45,999 bases of DNA from contig NZ_JACHLI010000044.1 in NCBI RefSeq assembly GCF_014204515.1, positions 2,549 to 48,547 on the forward strand, given 5' to 3'. Shown piece by piece: positions 18,041-26,019 of this stretch. This DNA is from Pseudomonas nitroreducens (lineage in GTDB: Bacteria > Pseudomonadota > Gammaproteobacteria > Pseudomonadales > Pseudomonadaceae). A program made the translations under genes and the position numbers. A model generated the notes under the pieces. The model was given only the letters and a program-made list of their open reading frames with translations. It had not been told where the DNA came from and did no database searches. The first letter of the stretch is position 1. Each line of letters begins with the position of its first letter.

Positions 18041-19297
18041 GTGACACCGATGAAAGTACGCACGCCCAGCTACCGCGAGCGCCGCGAAGTCGAGAGCGCC
18101 GGCAAGCACGCCAGCGAACTGTTCGCCGAGGGTCGCCACGAGGAGGCACTACAGCTTTGCCTACAGACAGCCCGGCGATGGCCGCAGTTGGCACCTGTGT
18201 GGGTCGACGCGGCAGTTAACTGCGTGAAGCTGGAGCGCTGGCAGGAGGCGATAGACCACGCTAGCCGCGCCCTGCTCTGCGGCGGCAGTAGCCTGGCCCT
18301 GTTCGACGCGCTTTCGCACGCCAACTCCGCGCTGCGCCGGTGGGACGAGGTGCGCCGCCATGGACTGCACGCGCTGAACCTGCGCGAGAGCCAGTTCGGC
18401 GGGGAGCCGCCTATCGCTCATGAGTCGCCAGCGCTGCCGCCAGCGCCCTGCGCGGCGACCCGCGAACGGAACCTAATCGCATTTTCGTTGTTCGGCGATA
18501 GCTCCAAGTACTGCGAGACCGCCGTGCTCAACGTGATCGAGCAGCCGCACCTATATCCGCACTGGACCTGCCGCTTCTACATTGATGATAGCGTGCCCGA
18601 AGCCATCGTCCATCGCTTGCTTGAGCACGGCGGTCAACTGGTGCGCGTCGACAAGGCCCAGCATCGGTGGCCGGGGCCGATGTGGCGCTTTCTCGCATTG
18701 GACGACCCTCAGGCGCAGCGCATCCTGTTCCGTGACGCCGACTCGGTGATAAGTAGGCGCGAAGTGGAAGCTGTGGACGAGTGGCTGCGCAGCGACAAGC
18801 TGTTCCACGCCATGCGCGACAACGGCACCCACACCGAGTTACTGCTGGCAGGGCTGTGGGGCGTGGTCGGCGGGGCGCTGCCGAAACTGGCCGAACTTGC
18901 TCGGCCCTTCTTCGCCGCGCCGCTGGCCTCACGACACTTCGCCGACCAGTACTTCCTGCGCGAATATGTCTGGCCCTACGCCCGACGCAGTCTGCTGCAA
19001 CACGACTCGATGTTTGGCTTCTTCGGCGCCGCTGGCTTCCCCGGCGGGCCGATGCTGGAAAATTTTCACGTCGGATATGCAGAAGGCTCGCCCAGGTTCA
19101 GCCTGCCCTGCGTGTTGGCGGAAGGTAGCCCGGTGCGCTGGACCTTGTACCGCCGCGAAAGGGAGGGCGAGCGCGCGGTCTGCGACTATCGCGCAGTCGT
19201 GAGTGGTGGGGAGGTGACGGGCAATATCCCGGCCCGCTATGCGGAATGGATTCGTGATGGGGAGGCTCGCATCGTCCTGAGCCCGCTCAACCATTGA
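18041..19297 (+). CDS. TPR-containing glycosyltransferase-like protein of the bap operon
   Basis: The GTG start abuts the bapD stop (TGAGTG); an ATG three codons on (18050) is an equally possible start. Residues of about 12-115 form helical TPR-like repeats (HASELFAEGRHEEALQLCLQTA; CVKLERWQEAIDHASRAL). Residues of about 145-400 look like a GT-A-type fold: NLIAFSLFGDSSKYCETAVLNV, a HWTCRFYIDD strand, and FRDADSVIS near residue 230 as the DxD-like metal/nucleotide-sugar site. I recognise the general type (eukaryote-like glycosyltransferase with TPR) but not a named protein. There is no signal peptide or membrane segment, so it is probably cytoplasmic. Its place directly behind bapBCD suggests a role tied to the adhesin, such as glycosylation before export, but that is inference. 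Confidence 0.65.
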   Translation: MTPMKVRTPSYRERREVESAGKHASELFAEGRHEEALQLCLQTARRWPQLAPVWVDAAVNCVKLERWQEAIDHASRALLCGGSSLALFDALSHANSALRRWDEVRRHGLHALNLRESQFGGEPPIAHESPALPPAPCAATRERNLIAFSLFGDSSKYCETAVLNVIEQPHLYPHWTCRFYIDDSVPEAIVHRLLEHGGQLVRVDKAQHRWPGPMWRFLALDDPQAQRILFRDADSVISRREVEAVDEWLRSDKLFHAMRDNGTHTELLLAGLWGVVGGALPKLAELARPFFAAPLASRHFADQYFLREYVWPYARRSLLQHDSMFGFFGAAGFPGGPMLENFHVGYAEGSPRFSLPCVLAEGSPVRWTLYRREREGERAVCDYRAVVSGGEVTGNIPARYAEWIRDGEARIVLSPLNH

Positions 19298-19316
19298 GAA
19301 CCGCAGGAGCACACTA

Positions 19317-19355
19317 TGTTCGCAAATCGCGGGCATGGCTTGCTCATTCTGACTG
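19317..19355 (+). pseudogene. 5' stub of a gene cut off by an IS5-type element
   Basis: An ATG at 19317 with GCAGGAG about 7 bases upstream opens MFANRGHGLLILTV, then the reading frame runs into sequence of the IS5-like element and stops 14 codons later. Position and ribosome binding site suggest this was the fifth gene of the bapB operon. Too little remains to assign a function. Confidence 0.4.
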
Positions 19356-20237
19356 TGGGGGCTGATAGCCCTGATCGAGCCGCATTACCCGAAGGGTGAA
19401 GGCGACCGTCCGGCCTATCCGTTGATGGCGATGCTGCGCGTGCATCTGATGCAGAACTGGTTCGGCTACAGCGATCCGGCGATGGAGGAGGCGTTGTACG
19501 AGACCACCATCCTGCGCCAGTTTGCCGGACTGAGCCTGGAGCGCATTCCCGACGAAACCACCATCCTCAACTTCCGGCGCCTGTTGGAGAAGCACGAGTT
19601 GGCGGCTGGGATTCTGGCGGTGATCAATGGCTACTTGGGTGGCCGGGGTCTGTCGCTGCGCCAGGGCACTATCGTCGATGCCACGCTGATCCACGCGCCC
19701 AGTTCGACCAAGAACCAGGATGGCAAGCGTGCCCCGGAGATGCATCAAACGAAGAAGGGCAACCAGTATTACTTCGGCGCGAAAGCGCACATTGGTGCCG
19801 ACGAAGAATCGGGCTTGGTGCGCAGCGTGGTGGTAACCGCCGCCAATGTCGCGGACATCACCCAGGTCGACAAACTGTTGCGCGGCGAGGAAAACGTGGT
19901 GTGCGCTGACGCCGGTTATACCGGAGTCGAAAAGCGCCCTGAACATGAAGGCCGCCCAGTCATCTGGCAGGTCGCGGCTCGGCGCAGCACCTACCAGAAA
20001 CATGGCAAGCGCAGTGCCTTGTACAAAGCGATTCGCAAGATTGAGAAAGCCAAGGCCCAGGTGCGTGCAAAGGTCGAACACCCCTTCCGCGTGATCAAGC
20101 GGCAGTTCGGCTACGTGAAGGTGCGCTTCCGTGGATTGGCCAAGAATGCCGCGCAAATGGTGACGCTGTTTGCCCTGTCGAATCTGTGGATGGCCCGCCG
20201 ACATTTGCTGGCCAGCGCAGGAGAGGTGCGCCTGTAA
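19353..20237 (+). pseudogene. IS5-family transposase lacking its N-terminus
   Basis: DDE transposase. The frame is open from 19353 (a TGA is at 19350) and reads W-GLIALIEPHYPKGEG, so it starts where the intact copy has VPWKGLIALIDLHYPKGE. The catalytic parts are still present: TIVDATLIHAPSSTK (first Asp), VCADAGYTGVEKRPEH (second Asp) and KVEHPFRVIKRQFGY (Glu). The first start codon now available is 19422, inside the conserved part. Without the N-terminal DNA-binding region it is probably inactive. Confidence 0.85.
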
Positions 20238-20384
20238 TGCGGAAAATGGCTGCTGTGGGGTGCTCGCAGCAGCGAAAAAGAGAGTGAAGCGCGACGAATC
20301 TGAGTGTTATGGATCGAGAGGGCGCTTTCAAAATCGGCAGGCGCTGGAGTTAGCCAGAAACGCATGGCTACTTCAGGCCATCCT
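19356..20384 (+). mobile_element. IS5-family element, 5'-truncated copy
   Basis: The right end matches that of the full copy at 38769-39968 (shared GCTTTCAAAATCGGCA and a GGCTACTTCAG..C-TTA terminal repeat ending near 20384). The left end and the first 35-40 codons of the transposase are missing. It is in the opposite orientation to the other copy. The two copies differ at many positions, so they are relatives rather than recent duplicates. Confidence 0.8.
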
Positions 20385-20433
20385 TAACAGCCCTAGGACA
20401 AGTCAATCAAAAGCTATAAACAGCAGATTCCAT

Positions 20434-20655
20434 CTATTCGTATACGCTCGGCGGGCGGCTTTCGATTTCCTCCACAATCCACATTCCACGTGGGGCGCGA
20501 ATAATTAGCTGGACAGCTTGGTTTTCAATCGCAACAAACTCAATCTCAATTCCTTGCGTTAGCAGCAAGCGCATAATTCTGTCATCGACTTGGCCGTTGA
20601 GAATATTCAAAGAAATAACATCGCCGGTACGGTTTCTGCTTTGGTAGATTTGCAT
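20434..20655 (-). CDS. Divergent CsrA-family RNA-binding regulator, RsmN/RsmF-like
   Basis: A 73-residue protein that aligns by eye with RsmN/RsmF rather than with classic CsrA. It has an N-terminal strand IYQSRNRTGDVISLNI (compare LILSRREGEGITLSL in RsmN), a central helix DDRIMRLLLTQGIEIE inserted between strands as in RsmN, then ENQAVQLIIRAPRGMWIVEEI (RsmN: GNQARVGIEAPRGVLIV). Arg56 in APRG corresponds to the RNA-contacting Arg of this family. Such proteins bind GGA motifs in mRNA leaders and control translation. Two adjacent ATGs exist (20658 and 20655); AGGAGG lies six bases before the second, which I prefer. It sits alone between IS remnants, in DNA more AT-rich than the bap genes, which suggests acquired DNA. 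Confidence 0.65.
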   Translation of the reverse strand: MQIYQSRNRTGDVISLNILNGQVDDRIMRLLLTQGIEIEFVAIENQAVQLIIRAPRGMWIVEEIESRPPSVYE

Positions 20656-20801
20656 CATTATCCTCCTCTAATAGAAGCCAATACACACATTAGCGACTCT
20701 CAATAAGGAATAAGAAAAATCTTATAAATCCGGAGCGACCTCGAGCTTTCGATCAAACTCAGCCGCCGGACATGTAAAGAAGGGCGTCAGAAACAATCTG
20801 A

Positions 20802-21050
20802 CTAGTTGCTCATTTTTTTGCTTTTAGCTGCTGCAAGCGCTTCGCAGCAGTCATTCGTCTTACTACGTTCACCCTGTTTTTTGCCAAACTCGGTGCGTGG
20901 ATCAACTTGGCAGCAATGATGTAAAACTGTCGCAGCGGCAGCCCTCTGGCAGCCGTTAATCACGATCAGAATTCCTGTCATCGCCTCGCTCCTCGCCAGC
21001 AGTCGACGGAAGCTAAAGATGGCCTGAAATAGCCTGGTATTTTCAGCTGA
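20802..21050 (-). pseudogene. Probable IS5-family transposase fragment
   Basis: A minus-strand open frame contains FRRLLARSEAMTGILIVING, close to the FRRLLEKHELAAGILAVING of the IS5-type transposases elsewhere in this window. The following residues (CQVDPRTEFGKKQGERSK) do not match those copies, so the end may be a different sequence joined to it. Confidence 0.45.
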
Positions 21051-21199
21051 CGTCAGGATTAGCCAATTTTTGAACGTGGCCGAGCGATCCAAAATAACCA
21101 GATCGTCCGAATGCCTTGCGGTGACAATGCTGCCTGTGACGGCTTCTGCGGTCGGCTCCAGCCTGAGTACGTGTCTCGCTAGTCGTATCGAGACCGTGA

Positions 21200-21324
21200 T
21201 AAAGCTCAGGTGGGATCTATTGGACTACATTGAGCGGTTTCATAGCCCTCGAATGCGTCATGTGGTCGCCCAGCAAGATTTGAAATTTTCAGCTCTTATC
21301 AAACCGCTAGTAGAAATTGAGTAG
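21200..21324 (+). pseudogene. 3' end of an IS3-family OrfB
   Basis: LLDYIERFHSPRMRHVV..QDLKFSALIKP.VEIE is the typical end of an IS3-family transposase (YIERFYNxxRxH type). No upstream catalytic part is present. Confidence 0.6.
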
Positions 21325-21419
21325 AATCCGTTACTGCGAAACGCAATATGCCGCCAGGTAATTTCGCGCCACTCAAGGCTCACTCTGAATATATGGCTTT
21401 ACTTGCAAAAAAGTAGCAT

Positions 21420-22010
21420 TCATTTAAAGTGGTCTGAGAAAACCAGTAATTCAATATTGGACTTGACCCCTAGCTTTCTCATTCCGGAGATCTTCTGGGC
21501 GCTGACAGTTTTGATGCTCTTGGATAGTGATCTGGCTATTTCGCAAACTCTAAGTCCGGACATGAACATCGAAACTATTTTTCTCTCTTCAGTGGTAAGC
21601 GTAGCCATTTCATCGAAAAACTTTCCTCTCTCTCCATCTCTTTTCCCCATATCCGAGAGCGCCCCCGATATTAATGAAAATTGCTGAGTCATGGCTTCGG
21701 TGCCTAAAATCACCCCCCCAACTCCAATCTGAGTTAGAATTTTTATTAGGGTTATGTCTGCCGCTGGAATATGGATTAATAATGTGGAATTAGGGAGCTG
21801 TGTTTTTAGCAGAGAGACCATCGCAACGACGAAGGAGGGCTCCTTGAATTTTGAAACGCTCAATAATATTACTTCTAATTCCAGCCCGATTAATATGTTT
21901 TCAATACCTAAGAGGTCGTACTCTTGATTGTCATCCAGTGCTGATAGGCACGCGTCATCGGCATAGAGGCTTGCAGTTCCATGTGCTGATCTGAAGTGGA
22001 TTCTTTTCAT
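21420..22010 (-). CDS. LuxR/RcsB-type transcription regulator with a degenerate receiver
   Basis: A 196-residue protein. The start at 22010 is chosen because GGGAG lies six bases upstream; the ATG at 22064 has none. Residues of about 138-190 are a LuxR-type helix-turn-helix: LTTEERKIVSMFMSGLRVCEIARSLS..IKTVSAQKISGMRKLGVKSNIELL. Residues 1-130 look like a response-regulator fold in pattern (EVILLSVSK strand, PNSTLLIHIPAAD, GVGGVILGTEA), but the expected phospho-acceptor Asp after a hydrophobic strand is not visible. It is therefore probably not controlled by a histidine kinase. This resembles RcsB-partner regulators such as BglJ/GadE-type proteins in general logic only. It is AT-rich compared with the bap genes and there is no obvious target operon next to it. 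Confidence 0.7.
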   Translation of the reverse strand: MKRIHFRSAHGTASLYADDACLSALDDNQEYDLLGIENILIGLELEVILLSVSKFKEPSFVVAMVSLLKTQLPNSTLLIHIPAADITLIKILTQIGVGGVILGTEAMTQQFSLISGALSDMGKRDGERGKFFDEMATLTTEERKIVSMFMSGLRVCEIARSLSKSIKTVSAQKISGMRKLGVKSNIELLVFSDHFK

Positions 22011-22054
22011 ATTAAGCTCCCGACTTTTACCCGCTAATATTGCGACGCAAGCTC

Positions 22055-22264
22055 TCAGTTGCACATGAGAATATTCTTATAATTGTCGCCTACTATAAGA
22101 CGCGACCGAGCCATCAGCTCTGTTTCTATTTCAGCGCGCAGCGCATCCTCCTCGAGCTCTGTGTTCGAGCCCACTCGGAAACTCTCTGTGGCTTCGAGGC
22201 TCAGCAGCTCATCAGGCAAGCCCCCGATAGTGAAGGGAGGCAGGTTACATCGGCGGTAAGCCAT
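22055..22264 (-). other. Short open frame of unknown status
   Basis: A 69-codon minus-strand frame begins MAYRRCNLPPFTIGGLPDELL and has an acidic stretch TELEEDALRAEIETELMARS. There is no ribosome binding site and no family I recognise. It might be the rear part of a lost gene. Coding status is doubtful. Confidence 0.2.
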
Positions 22265-22363
22265 GCCGCTGAGTGCGCCAGAGCAAGCGGTCAGCAGCGA
22301 TCAGCCGTGCCTGTATCAGAGCATCGTTATTGCGCTGTAAGCGTGCGGGGAATACGCCTTGCG

Positions 22364-22895
22364 TTAGCTCGGCATCCACTGATGCGGCAGCAACTGTTCG
22401 ATCTCACAGGCCTTCTGCGTCGGTAACCGCGTCAGTACGTCTTCGAGGGGGCGTACTGATCGTGCCCGTTCATGCGCGCCGACTGGATCAGACACATGAT
22501 TTACCGCTGTGCAGCGATCCAGCGAAGAGCCAGTTTGACCTACTGAGCGTCCACGGCCTGATCTGGTTCTCCACGGCATTGTTGTCGATGGGCGCGGCAC
22601 CGTGATCCATGTAGCGCGTCAGCGCTACCCAGCGCTTCAAGCTGTATCCAGCGCCTTGGCAGTGGCTGAGCCCTCGGGCACAAGCTCGCGTTGAGTCGCC
22701 ATCCACTCATGCAGCTTTTCAGCGATGGGCACCGCCGTTTCCTGGCGTAATCGCCAGCGATCTTTATCGCTCATGTCTTTGACCTGCCGTTCGACTTCGT
22801 ACAAACCGCCGATTGAGTGCAGCTTCTGTTCGGCCAACTGACTTTTATTCGCCACATGCAGGTAGATATCGTCAAGCAGGACGGCGGCTACAGCG
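22364..22895 (-). pseudogene. IS66-family TnpC transposase remnant
   Basis: Minus-strand pieces give the C-terminal part of an IS66 transposase in the right order but in different frames: LAEQKLHSIGGLYEVERQVKD, IAEKLHEWMATQRELVPEGSA, RWVALTRYMDHGAAPIDNNAVEN, QIRPW..SRSNWLFAGSLHSGK and LEDVLTRLPTQKACEIEQLLPHQW. At 22895 it is joined directly to an IstB fragment, so one IS has been inserted into or recombined with another. Confidence 0.8.
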
Positions 22896-23431
22896 ACAAC
22901 CATCTTGGCGGGTTAGCTGGGATGATTGCCGGTAGGCTTAGATCATGGTTGGCCAAGGCTGCGGGCAATTGCAGGTTCTGTCTCGCCGCTTGCAGTTTCT
23001 GAACGAGCTCGCTGGTGCGCGTGAATAGCACCCGGTATCCAGCGTCGATCAGGGCATGTCCGATGGCTGATCCGAGGTGGCTTTTCTCATTGCCCGGTGG
23101 GCCGAAGATCAGCACATTGGCCCCTTTCTCCAGTCAGGCATCACCGCTGGCCAACGCCATCACGTGTGCCTTGGAGACCAGCACTGGGTTCGAAGGCGGC
23201 CAGGGTCTTGGTCGGATCGAGGCGAGACTCTGTTCGGTGTCGTTCGATGCGCCGCTTGGCCCGTTCGGCCAGCTCGTGCTCAAGCAAGGCGCCGAGCAGT
23301 CGGGTTGCCTGCCAGCTTTCCTTATCAGCGCGCTGCGAAAATTCTGGCTAGATTCGGCCGATGGTGGGCAGTCGTAGCTCGTTGAGCATTAACGTCAGGC
23401 GGGCGGCATCAATTGTGACCGGCGTATTCAT
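22896..23431 (-). pseudogene. IS21-family IstB ATPase remnant
   Basis: Begins MNTPVTIDAARLTLMLNELRLPTIGRI (ATG at 23431), then loses frame, and resumes as LIFGPPGNEKSHLGSAIGHALIDAG..VLFTRTSELVQKLQAARQNL. The P-loop GPPGNEKS still resembles the GPPGTGKS of IstB. The rear half is missing, replaced by the IS66 remnant. Confidence 0.8.
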
Positions 23432-23560
23432 GCTGATTCCACCAGGCTTAGCAGGGTGTCATAGCAACTGGGCAGTGGCATCTGAACATGAACGACTGGG
23501 TGCTCAGCTGCCAGTGGCGAGAATTCCTCACGCAGTACTTCCAGTTTCGGTAAATCGCCG
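23432..23560 (-). pseudogene. Probable 3' end of IstA
   Basis: The frame KLEVLREEFSPLAAEHP..LPSCYDTLLSLVESA ends in a TGA that overlaps the istB ATG as ATGA, the usual istA-istB junction of IS21-family elements. The identification rests mainly on that junction. Confidence 0.45.
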
Positions 23561-23699
23561 TCGGTCGGTATGGTTTCTAGGCGCAAGGCCGGAACAGCCT
23601 CAATTCATTGAGAGAGGCTACGGATGAGGCGCGCACAACCGTCCGGGTAGCAGGCTGGCCATTTGGCCGTGATGGATTTGTCACCCAGCGCAAGTGCGA

Positions 23700-23911
23700 T
23701 CACTGCCGTCTCATTAACTTGCTACCTGGGCATCGTTTGCAGGGGTGCGAAGGCTGGCAGCGATGCTGTATAAATCGGCAATCACTTGCGAATGACGTTG
23801 GCGTTGATGCCATGGCTGATGGCGACGCTGGAGACTGAGGCCCCGGGTTGCAGACATTCCTGCACGACCTGGGCCTTGAAAGATTTGGGGTAAGAGCTTC
23901 GTTGGCGCATG
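23700..23911 (-). pseudogene. IS66-family TnpA (OrfA) remnant
   Basis: MRQRSSYPKSFKAQVVQECLQPGASVSSVAISHGINANVIRK is a typical IS66 OrfA helix-turn-helix start. The frame shifts after VIRK. TnpB is not seen nearby, so this is a residue of an IS66 element rather than a functional one. Confidence 0.75.
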
Positions 23912-24175
23912 AAAATCCTGGCAATAAGGGTAATCGTGTCCGCTAAAAAATGCGGACGCAATAATGTCAATTGCTGAGGAGAGTGGCTAGGACGTTGATT
24001 TTCAAACGCTTACAAAAGACTTGGCGAGAAAAAATGATAACTGCAAGTAAAGGCACGATGCGATGTCCAAGAACTCCGAAGGACTAATGCATTGTGGGCT
24101 CCGCTGTGGATGAGGGAAATACCGCATTGACCGCTGAGCATATGCAATGGCTACCCCGCTGGGATCCGACAAGGA

Positions 24176-24739
24176 TTACTCAGATAATGAGCCCACAGCC
24201 CTTTCACCGAACACGTAACAGACGCGCTGGCCCAAAAGCTCTACAGGTATATCCTGTTTCTCTCGGACTAGATCATCGATGGTCACAACCCAGGAATCGC
24301 CGTGAGGCCAGCCATGGGCTTTGGCTGCCAGTAGACTACACACTGCTTGCCCTTGATGTTTGCGTCCAAGGCATGCCCTGAGCAATCCAAACCCATGAAC
24401 CAGATGAGTTAATGCGGTGACTTGGTCACGACATACGCAGGTGTTTTTCGACATTTGCGCGAGGAGGCGAACCCCTCCTGCCTCTTGATAAAGCTCGTCA
24501 CCGCCAAGGCGTTCAAATAACGCGATCACGTTTACAGGCAAGCCCGAGCTCATTAGCTCTTCAATCGCCAGGTAGATTCGGCAATTGACGTATCCCCCGA
24601 AATCTGAGGGATTCAGATCTGGAGCGACATCCCACCAAGGGGCGTTGTCGATCATCAAGTATCCGAGCAGATGTTTCTCCACCAGTGCCGCCGTGACTTC
24701 AAATGCCGAGTCTAGACTGTTGTCGGTATCCATGTTCAT
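24176..24739 (-). CDS. Stand-alone DnaB-helicase N-terminal-domain protein
   Basis: About 187 residues. Residues of about 16-110 read like the N-terminal domain of replicative helicase DnaB: VEKHLLGYLMIDNAPWWDVA, PSDFGGYVNCRIYLAIEELM, SGLPVNVIALFERLG and AGGVRLLAQMSKNT (DnaB: AEQSVLGGLMLDN, HRxIFxAMxxL, PIDxITLxExL, GGxxYLxxLxxNT). The helicase motor (RecA-like domain, Walker A) is absent. The remaining 75 residues match nothing I know. The start is either 24739 or 24733; AGGA lies about 8 bases before the second ATG. In DnaB this domain makes the hexamer collar and binds primase, so a free copy could modulate the host helicase or replicate a mobile element. The role is inference. It lies alone between IS remnants. 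Confidence 0.55.
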   Translation of the reverse strand: MNMDTDNSLDSAFEVTAALVEKHLLGYLMIDNAPWWDVAPDLNPSDFGGYVNCRIYLAIEELMSSGLPVNVIALFERLGGDELYQEAGGVRLLAQMSKNTCVCRDQVTALTHLVHGFGLLRACLGRKHQGQAVCSLLAAKAHGWPHGDSWVVTIDDLVREKQDIPVELLGQRVCYVFGERAVGSLSE

Positions 24740-25076
24740 CTTCCTGAGAAAAATGACTAAACGCCTTGATAACAACTGCGTGAGAGCTCTCCACCTCAAT
24801 AAGGAACACACTTGAGCTTGTGCCGGAACCAGAAGAATCTTAAACTGATCGGCGCGGCTCCTCCGACTGCCCTCGCAAGCGCGCTGTCCCCTGCTGCGCG
24901 CCTTGATCCAAATTTCTCGCTTCACATATGGCATCATCGTCTCAGCCGACCTCTGCATCCAGGACCTTACGGCTTTCAAAATCCATTCAAGGGGGAATGC
25001 ATTGGGAGCAACGATGCTGCGACGATTTCAACAGAAAGTATTATCTGTCAGCCTTGAGGTTACCTTGCAGCGTAAT

Positions 25077-25385
25077 ATGAGCGACTATTAGCTTGGCGAA
25101 ATTCGGAAGCACATCCAGGAATGCATCAGACTCTTTTCGCAGGAGGGTGATGGCGAAGAGAGTGAGGCAGTGTCTATACCGCTCGCCGCTATCTTCAACT
25201 TTCTGTTTGCGAAGAACGCCAGTGCTATCAGCAAACTACCGTTGGAACATCTCTTCCACCACTTCAAAGACTACCGACTTGGGCTTGCACTTGCGTGGGT
25301 AAGAATAAAGACGGATGTGAAGGCCGAGCCCGCTACCCTGGCGACCATCTTCACAATCCGTGATCTGGTTTTTCATCGTCAATGA
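25077..25385 (+). pseudogene. Possible small gene with an in-frame TAG
   Basis: ATG AGC GAC TAT at 25077 is followed by TAG (25089) and then by 98 open codons: LGEIRKHIQECIRLFSQEGDGEE..IPLAAIFNFLFAKNASAISKLPLEHLFHHFKDYRLGLALAW... The composition looks like a folded alpha-helical protein and not like random translation. The only start after the TAG is GTG at 25170. No ribosome binding site is obvious and no family is recognised. It could also be chance. Confidence 0.3.
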
Positions 25386-25435
25386 ACAACTATCGGCAGT
25401 AACCGGATCCATGCCATGCATAGCAAATCTTTGAG

Positions 25436-25720
25436 CTAAGTACCTCTGGGCAGTGCTCCTGACGAACCTCGCATGCGATGTTGCGTTACCGCCGTTTCGA
25501 CTACCGCCAGCAGAGCCTCCACACCTGCAGCATAGCTTACCGGCTTGAACTCTGCTGCTGTCCTGAGTCGAGCAAAAACTTCCTTCACGGCTCCCTCCTG
25601 CTCGATTGTACCGATCATTGTTCCCAGCAACTCAGCAGTGTCCGACCATCCCTGCCTAAACATCGCCTTGTCTACATGACGTGGTATTTGTTGGAGAACA
25701 GTTTTTAGATCGTTAACCAT
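25436..25720 (-). CDS. Small protein of unknown function
   Basis: A 94-residue protein starting MVNDLKTVLQQIPRHVDKAMF. A perfect AAGGAGG lies 7 bases before the ATG, the strongest ribosome binding site in the island part of the window, which makes it a believable gene. It seems all alpha-helical (TAELLGTMIGTIEQEGAVKEVFARLRTA; AGVEALLAVVETAV) with no signal peptide, membrane helix or known motif. Upstream of it, an IS3-type fragment begins within 150 bases. I do not recognise a family. Confidence 0.5.
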   Translation of the reverse strand: MVNDLKTVLQQIPRHVDKAMFRQGWSDTAELLGTMIGTIEQEGAVKEVFARLRTAAEFKPVSYAAGVEALLAVVETAVTQHRMRGSSGALPRGT

Positions 25721-25819
25721 TTTCTAGCCTCCTTGGAACGTTGTACTCTGATGCCTGAATGCTCAGGATGTCGATATCAGATGTTTCTCAATAGGAAAGT
25801 TATCGAGTGCGAATTTACA

Positions 25820-26012
25820 GCGGCACAAATCGCCGCGCGCCCCGTCGTCTCGACTCATAGCCTCTATAAATGGGTAAAGGCTGGGGTTCTACCCCGTTAA
25901 AACGAACGCTTTCGATTAAACCCACGCCGAGCTGAAGGAATGTTCATGTCCAAGACCAAGAGATACAGCCCCAAGTTCAAACGGGAATCCATCGAATTAT
26001 CTCGTCGCTTGC
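25820..26012 (+). pseudogene. IS3-family OrfA scraps
   Basis: Two fragments: VVSTHSLYKWVKAGVLPR (end of an OrfA helix-turn-helix) and, from ATG 25946, MSKTKRYSPKFKRESIELSRR (start of an OrfA). The second breaks off where IS21-type end sequence begins. Confidence 0.6.
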
Positions 26013-26019
26013 AGATTCC

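Noticed and set aside
24000..24175. Possible promoter or small RNA region after the DnaB-N gene
   Set aside because: No hairpin with T tract, no clear promoter boxes; only mixed IS flank sequence is visible.
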